From Euryarchaeota archaeon UBA258 (GTDB lineage: Archaea; Thermoplasmatota; Poseidoniia; Poseidoniales; Poseidoniaceae), in NCBI GenBank assembly GCA_002502605.1, contig DAPR01000019.1, forward strand, positions 1-7,884: a stretch of 7,884 bases of DNA. The letters are read 5' to 3'. A program made the position numbers and the translations under genes. Position 1 is the first letter of the stretch; each line of letters starts with the position of its first letter. Below the pieces are notes generated by a model that was given only the letters and a program-made list of their open reading frames with translations, did no database searches and was not told the origin of the DNA. This document shows, piece by piece, positions 1 to 6,040 of this stretch.

Positions 1-704
1 GGGTTCTGAATTTGCTCATCTCCGGTTGGGTCGTCCGATGTCGGGGTCAGGGCAATGCCACGAACAAGGCTCATGCCGTCACGGACGATGCCAAAGGTGG
101 CATAGCCCTCATCATCTCGGTTTTCAGGATCGAGGTTGTGGGCTTCAGTTTCGGCGATGTACCACTGTGCATCAGCAGAATCTGGGTCCTGACTTCGTGC
201 CATACCAATCGCTCCATCGACGTGGGAAAGGTTTGGATCGAGTTCCAATGGGATTGTATCGCCCGTTCCACCGCTGCCACACTGAGGGCTGGTCAAGGGG
301 TATGCACCGACCCGAGAACAGGTTGGGTCGCCACCTTGAACGACGAAATCATCGATGACTCGATGGAAAAAAATGCCGTCATAAATGCCATCTTCGACAT
401 TGGTGATCATGTTCTCTGTGGTGATTGGAGCCCACTGCTCAAACAGTTCGATCACAACCACGCCATAAGCGCGTGAGGTCAAGTGACCGGGGACATAGGA
501 CACTTCAATTTCGACAATGGCGTTTCCTTGGTAGGTGTCTTTCATCGGGGTGTCTTCAGGTTCTGGACCGTCCAACCACATTGCTGGGTCAATGCCAACA
601 TTGCGCCAACCAGTGTTTCCCGTATCGGCCTGAGCGATTGGAGCAACGCTTGCGGTCATGCACAACAGGTTCAGAACGAGCAAGATGGCCAGCCGTCCTT
701 TCAT
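1..704 (-). CDS. Exported cyclophilin-type peptidyl-prolyl cis-trans isomerase (3' end beyond the window)
   Basis: Catalyses cis-trans isomerisation of prolyl peptide bonds, assisting folding. The ATG is at 704 and 234 residues are visible before the left edge; an upstream ATG at 730 is in another frame and closes at once. Residues 1-26 form a Sec-type signal peptide (MKGRLAILLVLNLLCMTASV, then APIAQA before the likely cleavage), so the enzyme should act outside the membrane. The cyclophilin core starts near residue 62. Family signatures visible are FFHRVI (112-117, with the catalytic Arg at 115), DFVVQGGDP (119-127), GGTGD (145-149), HVDGAIGMARS (161-171), AQWYI (179-183) and YATFGIVRDGM (201-211). 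Between GGDP and GTGD lies a longer than usual loop with Cys129 and Cys142, which could form a disulfide. Divergent from the gene at 795. Family assignment is secure; the client proteins are unknown. Confidence 0.95.
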   Translation of the reverse strand, partial: MKGRLAILLVLNLLCMTASVAPIAQADTGNTGWRNVGIDPAMWLDGPEPEDTPMKDTYQGNAIVEIEVSYVPGHLTSRAYGVVVIELFEQWAPITTENMITNVEDGIYDGIFFHRVIDDFVVQGGDPTCSRVGAYPLTSPQCGSGGTGDTIPLELDPNLSHVDGAIGMARSQDPDSADAQWYIAETEAHNLDPENRDDEGYATFGIVRDGMSLVRGIALTPTSDDPTGDEQIQN

Positions 705-721
705 GGTTGGGCGAATCGGTT

Positions 722-741
722 CCCCCCCATGAACCGTGCGG
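722..741 (-). promoter_or_regulatory. Putative upstream element of the cyclophilin gene: 13-mer plus G7 run
   Basis: Read on the minus strand, CCGCACGGTTCAT (741-729) runs directly into seven G (728-722). The G run ends 17 bases before the ATG at 704. Nearly the same 13-mer, also followed by G7, lies before the JAMM gene at 5997-6022. It could be part of a core promoter, a 5'-UTR element or a distant Shine-Dalgarno-like site; which of these cannot be told from sequence alone. Confidence 0.3.
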
Positions 742-750
742 CGATGCAGG

Positions 751-771
751 CCTTTGTCCAATAGACAAAAG
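751..771. promoter_or_regulatory. Inverted repeat in a divergent intergenic region (candidate operator)
   Basis: The arms CCTTTGTC (751-758) and GACAAAAG (764-771) pair at 7 of 8 positions around a five-base centre CAATA. The repeat lies within the 90-base gap between two divergent start codons, 23 bases before the ATG at 795 and 46 bases before the ATG at 704. It could bind a dimeric regulator controlling both genes, or the AT-rich centre could overlap a TATA element. No regulator gene is adjacent. Confidence 0.3.
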
Positions 772-794
772 AAGGGGGCCGCCCTGCTCACATC

Positions 795-1175
795 ATGGAA
801 CAACAATCCAACTTTGTAGCTAACGTCACAATCGGTTACGGTGCCTTCCTTATCGCGTGGGGCATTGCCGTTTCTGTCTTATCAGAATCCAACTCAATCA
901 CCTCGTTTTTCCCAAGCATGCTCGGGGCACCTTTGCTCGTTTCTGGCGTTATGACGCTTCGAAAGCCTGAGAAAAAGAAATTGTGGATGCATATTGCTGC
1001 CACATTCGGTTTGTTGTGCGCCCTTGGCGGTACGCGCTTCTTCATGGTCATGGGTGACGGGTTGGACTATGCCTCTGGTTCAACGCTGATGTTGTTGCTC
1101 ACAGGTTCTGCCTACACGACAGTCTGTGTTCGTTCCTTTATTGCCGCTCGTAAAGCCCGAGAAGCTGCGGCTTGA
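795..1175 (+). CDS. Small four-helix integral membrane protein, function unknown
   Basis: A 126-residue protein with four predicted membrane spans at about residues 9-29, 37-54, 64-86 and 95-112. A basic loop RKPEKKK (56-62) separates the two helix pairs, and the C-terminus RSFIAARKAR is basic, so the loop and both ends are probably cytoplasmic. The layout (two hairpins, a Lys/Arg-rich middle loop, and a final CVRSFIAARK segment) resembles small uncharacterised membrane proteins I recall from marine bacteria and planctomycetes; no function is known to me for that group. The ATG at 795 is preceded by a GGGGG run ending 16 bases upstream, with no Shine-Dalgarno site at normal spacing. Gene 3 begins 55 bases downstream on the same strand with a similar G run of its own, so it may be transcribed separately. 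Confidence 0.8.
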   Translation: MEQQSNFVANVTIGYGAFLIAWGIAVSVLSESNSITSFFPSMLGAPLLVSGVMTLRKPEKKKLWMHIAATFGLLCALGGTRFFMVMGDGLDYASGSTLMLLLTGSAYTTVCVRSFIAARKAREAAA

Positions 1176-1230
1176 AGAGGCCTGAACCATAGAGCGTCAT
1201 GCTCTTGATGGGGGAGTGTCTGCGTGAAGC

Positions 1231-3132
1231 ATGGCAGATGACTCTGGCACCAAACAAGAGGTCTCAGACGAGGCTATTTTGGTTCCAGAATTTGATCAAG
1301 CCAGCACTGCACGAAGGCAGTTGACCTACTCCGCCGTCAGCACCATCGCCGTCGCTGTGGTCTTTTTGCTGTTGGCGATGACCTTCGGTGAAGCATTGGT
1401 TTCAGAGGGAATGGACAATGAATTCGAAGAAGATTGGTGGAACACACCGCTCCATCTTCGCCATCAAATGGACCTGCCAATGGACACCCTCCGAGCCCAA
1501 TTACCGGTCAATGGAACCTATGAGGCTCTGCCCTACACCGAGCATTTCATCGAAGTTGAACTGCCGGCAAGTGAGCAGGATGTTGGTGCTCCAGGCCCTG
1601 CCTTGATGCACGTGGCGTTGTGGCTTCCCAATGTTCCAGAAGGAACCCAGGTGCCTGTCATCATGACCATTCACCCCTACTACGATTTCGGAGGCGAAGG
1701 CATGCCCGGAATCGGTGAAGACTCTTCACCAAACACCGTCCCTGATGGCGGGGTTGGCAAGTGGGTCTACGACACTTTCCTGCCTCACGGCTATGCCTTT
1801 GCTCAAGCCTCAACCTTCGGCACGGGCCAATCCACTCACTGCCAAGACGTCAAAGGACTTGGTGAACAAACGGGCATTCAAGCGGTGACCGATTGGCTCG
1901 GTCAACAAAATTGGTCAAACGGAAACGTCGGCCTCATGGGCAAGTCATACGCTGGAACGACCAACTGGGAGGCGGCACAAAACCCGTCTGAACACCTCAA
2001 AACCATCGTGCCTATTTCCGGCTCAATCGGCGTCCAAGAAATGTTCTACAGAAACGGATCTTCAGAAGCAAGAGCGATGGGCTACGATGCGGCCTATGAG
2101 GCAGCGACAACCGACCTGACCACCGATGACATGCGGATGTGTTCTGATGACGCCATCGGGCCGTTGAACCCCTTCTCCACGTGGGGCTGGGCTGAATTTG
2201 GCGGAGCGGAATGGAACGATTACTGGGATGAGCGACGCCATCTTCCGGATGTCTTGGAGAACTACCGTGGCAGTGTCTACATCGTGTGGGGCATGCAAGA
2301 TTGGAACGTCGACCCCTACCATGCCTTCCCAACCTACCAGTTGCTGATTGATGCAGGCATCAACGCTCGAGCGATTTCAGGCCAGTGGGCTCACAACTAT
2401 CCAGATCAACCCGACCGTCACAGCGAACTTGACAGCGGTTACGGGAAGGAAGCCTATCCGAACATGAGTCGCATGGACTGGGCTGTCGAACTGTTTGGTT
2501 GGTTCAATTACTACCTCAAGGGCATCGGCGAGGAACCAGCGCCAATGGTCCAAATGCAAACCAACGATGGGCGATGGCACGTCGAGGACACATGGCCACC
2601 TGCCGATGTGATGTGGGACATGCACACGATTGATTCGACGTGGGGCGACCTTGGGACCGTGAGCGGCCTTGGAGCCGGGGTCACATTGGTGAGCCCGACG
2701 TTCGAGGACGAGACGCACATCTCAGGATTGCCAACCCTGCATTTGGATGTCACCACACAAGCGTGCAACGGCGGTCAAATCTTTGCTACGCTTTACGACG
2801 ACACCTCAGACCTGCGCCTTGGCCACGCCACCATGGACATTCGCTACCGAGACGGTGGGTATGATGCTCAACCGGCACTGCCGTTCAGCCAATACACCAT
2901 GCTCATGGAATTCAACCCGCTTGACGTCGTATTACCCGCAGGTCATGCTCTGCGGTTGGAGTTGAGTGAAACGGGCGAGGATTACCTGCCAGGGCCGTGT
3001 GCCAGCAATCCTGCTGGTGGACTCACGGTGAATGGAGGCACATTCGGACTGCCCCTCATCGATCGCCCGGTGAACCACGGAGCCTGGTTCGAAGCACCGC
3101 ACTGGTGGGACCAGCAACCAATCCCTGCATGA
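1231..3132 (+). CDS. Membrane-anchored S15-family serine peptidase/acylase (X-Pro dipeptidyl-peptidase or CocE/NonD type)
   Basis: A 633-residue alpha/beta hydrolase expected to cleave Xaa-Pro dipeptides from peptide N-termini, or an ester or amide bond as CocE and cephalosporin acylases do. The N-terminus is a cytoplasmic tail of about 30 residues ending in ARRQ, then one membrane span (about 33-53), placing the enzyme outside. The hydrolase domain covers about 104-430. The nucleophile motif GKSYAG (237-242) gives Ser239; the acid is probably Asp357 in WGMQDWNV and the base His388 in GQWAHNY. HPYYD (148-152) matches the region that supplies the oxyanion Tyr. Residues about 455-625 form the C-terminal beta-sandwich (PepX_C-like). 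The QDWNV segment resembles PepX, whereas GTTNWEAAQ resembles CocE, so the substrate is open. An in-frame TGA at 1225-1227 fixes the ATG at 1231. The receiver gene follows after 10 bases. Confidence 0.9.
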   Translation: MADDSGTKQEVSDEAILVPEFDQASTARRQLTYSAVSTIAVAVVFLLLAMTFGEALVSEGMDNEFEEDWWNTPLHLRHQMDLPMDTLRAQLPVNGTYEALPYTEHFIEVELPASEQDVGAPGPALMHVALWLPNVPEGTQVPVIMTIHPYYDFGGEGMPGIGEDSSPNTVPDGGVGKWVYDTFLPHGYAFAQASTFGTGQSTHCQDVKGLGEQTGIQAVTDWLGQQNWSNGNVGLMGKSYAGTTNWEAAQNPSEHLKTIVPISGSIGVQEMFYRNGSSEARAMGYDAAYEAATTDLTTDDMRMCSDDAIGPLNPFSTWGWAEFGGAEWNDYWDERRHLPDVLENYRGSVYIVWGMQDWNVDPYHAFPTYQLLIDAGINARAISGQWAHNYPDQPDRHSELDSGYGKEAYPNMSRMDWAVELFGWFNYYLKGIGEEPAPMVQMQTNDGRWHVEDTWPPADVMWDMHTIDSTWGDLGTVSGLGAGVTLVSPTFEDETHISGLPTLHLDVTTQACNGGQIFATLYDDTSDLRLGHATMDIRYRDGGYDAQPALPFSQYTMLMEFNPLDVVLPAGHALRLELSETGEDYLPGPCASNPAGGLTVNGGTFGLPLIDRPVNHGAWFEAPHWWDQQPIPA

Positions 3133-3134
3133 GG
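3131..3134 (+). promoter_or_regulatory. Ribosome binding site of the receiver-domain gene
   Basis: GAGG overlaps the stop codon of the S15 gene and lies 8 bases before the ATG at 3143. This spacing is normal, unlike at most other starts here, and suits reinitiation on a shared transcript. Confidence 0.4.
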
Positions 3135-3142
3135 CCTCAAGG

Positions 3143-3493
3143 ATGCGAGTGCTCGCGTTTGAGGACTCCTACGACCTAGAAGCCATGCTTTCCTCAGCGG
3201 AGATCAACCTCGATGAAATCGTGTTTTTGCAACGATGGAATTCATCCAAGCCTATCGAAGCCATTCTGGAATTCAAGCCTGATGTGCTCTTGCTTGATTT
3301 CTTCATGCCGCCGTTCAACGGGGCACAAGTGCTTGCAAAGGTGATTCAAGCAACCGAACAGGGGAGCCTTTCTCGTCCAAAGCAGATCATCGGGATCTCA
3401 AGCGAAGCACAAGCCAATGCACTCTTAGAACAAGGCGGGGCCGACAACTCGGTCATCAAATTCGACCTTCACACCCTCTCGATATGGAACTAA
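3143..3493 (+). CDS. Stand-alone response-regulator receiver domain protein
   Basis: A 116-residue CheY-like receiver with no output domain. The acidic pocket is Glu7-Asp8 (LAFED), the phospho-acceptor is Asp52 in LLLDFFMPPFNG, the switch Ser is at 86 in IIGISS, and the conserved Lys is Lys106 in VIKFD. All phosphotransfer residues are thus present. Two features are unusual: the conserved Lys is followed by Phe rather than Pro, and only ten residues follow the Lys, so the last helix (alpha-5) is short or missing. Such proteins act by protein contact or as phosphate relays after phosphorylation by a histidine kinase; no kinase is in view. The gene begins 10 bases after the S15 gene, which suggests co-transcription. 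Its partner and output are unknown. Confidence 0.85.
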   Translation: MRVLAFEDSYDLEAMLSSAEINLDEIVFLQRWNSSKPIEAILEFKPDVLLLDFFMPPFNGAQVLAKVIQATEQGSLSRPKQIIGISSEAQANALLEQGGADNSVIKFDLHTLSIWN

Positions 3494-3521
3494 GGTTTGG
3501 CCACAATCAGGAGCGATGAGG

Positions 3522-3528
3522 CTAAATT
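3522..3528 (+). promoter_or_regulatory. Possible TATA-like element
   Basis: CTAAATT in the 50-base gap after the receiver gene, centred 19 bases before the ATG at 3544 and 25 bases before the in-frame ATG at 3550. An archaeal TATA box sits about 25 bases before the transcription start, so this would suit a leaderless transcript starting at 3550. Short AT-rich words are common by chance, so the call is weak. Confidence 0.25.
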
Positions 3529-3543
3529 CCTAATGCGCATGAG

Positions 3544-4281
3544 ATGTTCATGGTTGACATCGACATGCCGGATGTCGGTTCACCTCTCTTGGACCAAATC
3601 AACGCGCTTGGCCCGTTGTTTGGCCTTGTTTTGATCGGCGCCGGGGTCTTCTTGATGCTGCGCGGTCATGAGCGCCTTCAGTATGTTGCTGGTGCAGTTG
3701 GAGGTGGAATTGGATATGTCTTCACACCGATTGTGCACGACCTCATCCCAGATGGAACCGTCAGTGAACTGTCCTTGATGTTCATCTTGATCTTGTTGAG
3801 TGCCGGTATTATGCTCATGACCATTCAGATGAGCATTCACCTCATGGCTTCGTTCGGAATTTACATCTGCTTTAGTTGGAGCTTTCAATGGCTTGACGGG
3901 CAGGGATTCGAAGTGACCGACAGCGAATTTATCACCAACGCAATGGCCGTGATTGCGTTTTTCTCAGTGATTTGGATTCGGAAAAAATTACCAATGTTGG
4001 TTTCAGGTTTGCTTGGAAGCATTGCCACGCTGGGGGGAATGCTTGTGCTCAACGGGCAGACACTGGAGGTTCTCAATCCAAGATCAACCTCCACAATGGC
4101 GATTGTGCTCGTCTTTTGGATGCTGAGCGTTTCGCTGCAAATGCGAGCCATCAAGCGAAAATATGAGTTGGAGAACCCTGAAGAAGTGGCAGAAGGAAGG
4201 ACCGATGGAAGGAAACAGGCAAGGGAAAATCCCTACCAGTACCGGACGCCATCCGAATACGATTTGCCAGACCTGCGGTAG
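3544..4281 (+). CDS. Seven-helix membrane protein, TMEM198/DUF4203-like (tentative)
   Basis: A 245-residue protein with about seven membrane spans at residues 22-39, 46-65, 74-95, 98-117, 129-145, 149-170 and 182-200, followed by a 45-residue hydrophilic tail. The first two spans, with a Gly-rich hairpin around LMLRGHERLQYVAGAVGGG and few charges inside the helices, resemble the seven-helix TM7SF3/TMEM198 (DUF4203) group, as does the helix number. This is recognition of layout only; I see no catalytic motif and cannot assign a function. The tail (KRKYELENPEE onward, ending SEYDLPDLR) is charged and probably cytoplasmic. Two Met codons lie close together at the start (3544 and 3550), and either could be used. 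It lies 50 bases after the receiver gene and 38 bases before another membrane protein gene on the same strand. Confidence 0.75.
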   Translation: MFMVDIDMPDVGSPLLDQINALGPLFGLVLIGAGVFLMLRGHERLQYVAGAVGGGIGYVFTPIVHDLIPDGTVSELSLMFILILLSAGIMLMTIQMSIHLMASFGIYICFSWSFQWLDGQGFEVTDSEFITNAMAVIAFFSVIWIRKKLPMLVSGLLGSIATLGGMLVLNGQTLEVLNPRSTSTMAIVLVFWMLSVSLQMRAIKRKYELENPEEVAEGRTDGRKQARENPYQYRTPSEYDLPDLR

Positions 4282-4319
4282 ACCTTTGAACGAACATTCA
4301 AAACCACCTCACACCGGGA

Positions 4320-5246
4320 ATGAAAATCATGGGCGAAAAGTTGGACTATGGTGGAGAAACCACCGCCCAACAAACTTTTGCTGCTATGGGTGCAATTGGT
4401 TTGCTTCTTGCTCTCATGTTCGGCATACTCAACCTTGGCAGCGTGGTGCAGGACAGCGCACGGTCACTGGTCGAACCATTGATGCCGATAGGAGCGGTGT
4501 TGGGATGGCGTGTGATTGCGCTTCTGTTCGGTCTTGCCGCCATCGTTTCGATGTTCCGCTCTGGCCCGGGAAACATGCAAGTCTTGCTTCACGAACAACG
4601 GTCGATGACCTTGTTGCATCCAGTCGGGTTCCAAAAATTCGTCACGTTTAGCTCGTGGACACTGCTGAGCAACATTCTGTACTTTGCAAGCGTGAGCGTC
4701 GCCTCTGTGCTGCATATAAACGGGAGCAACGTGCCGTTCTGGTTGGAAACAATGGAGATTGGGATGTTTGCGGTAGCGTGTGGTTCGGCCTTCCTTACGG
4801 CAACCATTGTTCGATACATCATCCTGCCAGATTTGTTCGCATCCAATCGATCATCAGATCACATCTTCCTTTACCATGAACAGGCTATGCACAATTTGGC
4901 TGCCATCTTTTTGGCAGTGGAAGTTGTTTTGGTCGCGCCAAAACTCCACCCATACCTGGCTCTCTTTTGTGTTGGAATGGGACTCGTTTACGTCTGCTTT
5001 GCCTACATTTTCGCCTACCGAGGCGGTGGTTACTATGTCTACAGCTTCATTGACCCAAGGCTTCGCTATGCCCCGTTTACAATGCTAGGATTGGCTTTTG
5101 CTATCGCCGTATTTTTCCTTGGCGTCCTGATCGCAAGCGTGATCGTGGAAATGAACACCTGGTTGGGCGCTTTGCTGTTGGCGATTTGGGTTTCACTCAT
5201 CGTGCAATTCACTGGACCAAAACCTGAAGATCAGTCTTCATCGTAA
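4320..5246 (+). CDS. Polytopic membrane protein, AIG1/FAR-17a (ADTRP) or Pr6Pr-like (tentative)
   Basis: A 308-residue protein with about eight membrane spans, at residues 20-40, 54-79, 110-132, 143-167, 191-206, 212-233, 251-275 and 278-297. Three blocks match my memory of human AIG1 in order: KFVTFSSWTLL (106-116) against KFLTFIDLV, with Thr109 at the catalytic Thr43; AMHNLAAIFLAVE (189-201) against GMHTTVLPFILIE, with His191 at catalytic His134 and the Glu ten residues later kept; and YYVYSFIDP (238-246) against MWVYPFLEH. AIG1 and ADTRP are membrane threonine hydrolases of fatty-acid esters of hydroxy fatty acids. Bacterial Pr6Pr proteins share this pattern. The N-terminal region of about 100 residues is extra. 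The start is 4320 or 4329; an in-frame TGA at 4287 limits extension. The last 16 bases overlap the convergent gene. Being a coding gene is secure; the family is inference. Confidence 0.7.
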   Translation: MKIMGEKLDYGGETTAQQTFAAMGAIGLLLALMFGILNLGSVVQDSARSLVEPLMPIGAVLGWRVIALLFGLAAIVSMFRSGPGNMQVLLHEQRSMTLLHPVGFQKFVTFSSWTLLSNILYFASVSVASVLHINGSNVPFWLETMEIGMFAVACGSAFLTATIVRYIILPDLFASNRSSDHIFLYHEQAMHNLAAIFLAVEVVLVAPKLHPYLALFCVGMGLVYVCFAYIFAYRGGGYYVYSFIDPRLRYAPFTMLGLAFAIAVFFLGVLIASVIVEMNTWLGALLLAIWVSLIVQFTGPKPEDQSSS

Positions 5247-5944
5247 GGTTGCCAATCGTCTTGGCCTTCTTCACGGAACCACCAGTAGCCGTCTTCGTCT
5301 TCGAACCATTCGACGCCGTTTTCATCGATTGAATAGCCCTCAACTTCTTCTTCCTCTTCCTCTTCCTCGGCGTTTGGATCAACCATACCGGATTCTTGTG
5401 AAATCTGTTGTTTCAAGCGGTCCAACTCTTCATCTGCATCCGCAAAGACACGGTTTTCAGTGATGATTTCCGCTTGATGATCGCCTTGGCGAATGGCATC
5501 GTCGGATTCTGCGATGAAATCGTCGCTCATTCTTGCTTTGAATTCTTCAAACTCATCGCGGCCATAGCTGCCGAGGAATTCATCGCCTTTGGATTGCATC
5601 AAGTCGTCGAGGTTTGTCCTCTTTTCCCGCTTCAATTCAGGAGCATCTGGGACGGTCCCAGCGTAGAATGAATCTTCATCGTCAGACAATTTGGCAAAAG
5701 AACGGCCCTCAGGATCAACTTCCTCAATCGCTTCGAGAATGAGGTCGTGCTCTTCTTCATCGAGGTTTTCTTCCTCGTATTGCTGCCCTACCATCTTGGC
5801 AAGTTTGTTGAGGTTCTTGGCCAGTTTTCGATCGTCGTCTTCAAACTCGTTGACCAACTTGTCAACCTGCTTTAGGAGCCGCTCGTATGGCGTACCGGTG
5901 ATGGCGCCGAGAAACCGCCCGAAGCCGCCCTTCTTCCTCGCCAT
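5231..5944 (-). CDS. Highly acidic protein with C-terminal aromatic repeats, function unknown
   Basis: A 237-residue soluble protein starting at ATG 5944; a longer in-frame reading to 6127 exists but overlaps the divergent gene and adds a non-conserved-looking leader. The start is basic and Gly-rich (MARKKGGFGRFLGAITGTPY), then residues 20-78 look helical and possibly coiled-coil (LLKQVDKLVNEFEDDD and after). The middle (85-190) is acidic and helical. Residues 193-200 are eight Glu. The tail 205-237 carries short repeats with Trp at 213, 221, 222 and 231: DENGVEWFE, DEDGYWWFR, EEGQDDWQP. I recall similar Trp-rich acidic ends in hypothetical proteins of Poseidoniales, but no function. There is no signal peptide or membrane span. 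The upstream stretch has TTTCAAAAGGG ending 19 bases before the ATG. Its stop lies within the 3' end of the convergent gene. Confidence 0.85.
   Translation of the reverse strand: MARKKGGFGRFLGAITGTPYERLLKQVDKLVNEFEDDDRKLAKNLNKLAKMVGQQYEEENLDEEEHDLILEAIEEVDPEGRSFAKLSDDEDSFYAGTVPDAPELKREKRTNLDDLMQSKGDEFLGSYGRDEFEEFKARMSDDFIAESDDAIRQGDHQAEIITENRVFADADEELDRLKQQISQESGMVDPNAEEEEEEEEVEGYSIDENGVEWFEDEDGYWWFREEGQDDWQPYDED
5345..5368 (-). repeat. GAA/GAG codon run encoding eight Glu
   Basis: Eight consecutive Glu codons, alternating GAG and GAA in part (read on the minus strand), make an imperfect six-base tandem repeat within the acidic protein. Such runs can change length by replication slippage without breaking the frame in three-base steps, so the Glu count may vary between strains. 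Confidence 0.7.
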
Positions 5945-5996
5945 GGTGAAAGCAACGGACCGACCCTTTTGAAAGATTCTTCGGCTCCATGGACTT

Positions 5997-6022
5997 CCGC
6001 ACAGTTCATTCAAGAGGGGGGG
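5997..6022 (+). promoter_or_regulatory. Putative upstream element of the JAMM gene: 13-mer plus G7 run
   Basis: CCGCACAGTTCAT (5997-6009) is followed by TCAAGA and seven G (6016-6022), ending 18 bases before the ATG at 6041. It matches the element before the cyclophilin gene at 12 of 13 positions, again followed by G7. If it is a promoter or leader element, it supports ATG 6041 rather than the upstream TTG at 5969 as the start of translation. Confidence 0.3.
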
Positions 6023-6040
6023 CTGGGGTTGTCGAGGACG

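Noticed and set aside
12..823. Long plus-strand open frames opposite and beside the cyclophilin gene.
   Set aside because: The minus strand carries an unbroken cyclophilin with signal peptide and motifs; the plus-strand frames have no recognisable domain and are shadows.
2012..2768. Minus-strand open frames inside the S15 gene.
   Set aside because: They mirror the codon structure of the plus-strand gene and show no motifs.
4250..4340. A CQTCGRPL zinc-ribbon-like string in the +2 frame across the junction of genes 5 and 6, suggesting a frameshifted tail of gene 5.
   Set aside because: The frame runs on into gene 6 with a composition unlike a real protein, gene 5 has a plausible own stop, and no slippery sequence is visible. 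I treat the motif as chance, though a sequencing error cannot be fully excluded.
5969..6040. Extension of the JAMM gene to a TTG start at 5969.
   Set aside because: TTG is a weak start, only 24 bases would separate it from the divergent ATG, the added 24 residues look unrelated to the domain, and the upstream element shared with the cyclophilin gene lies inside it.
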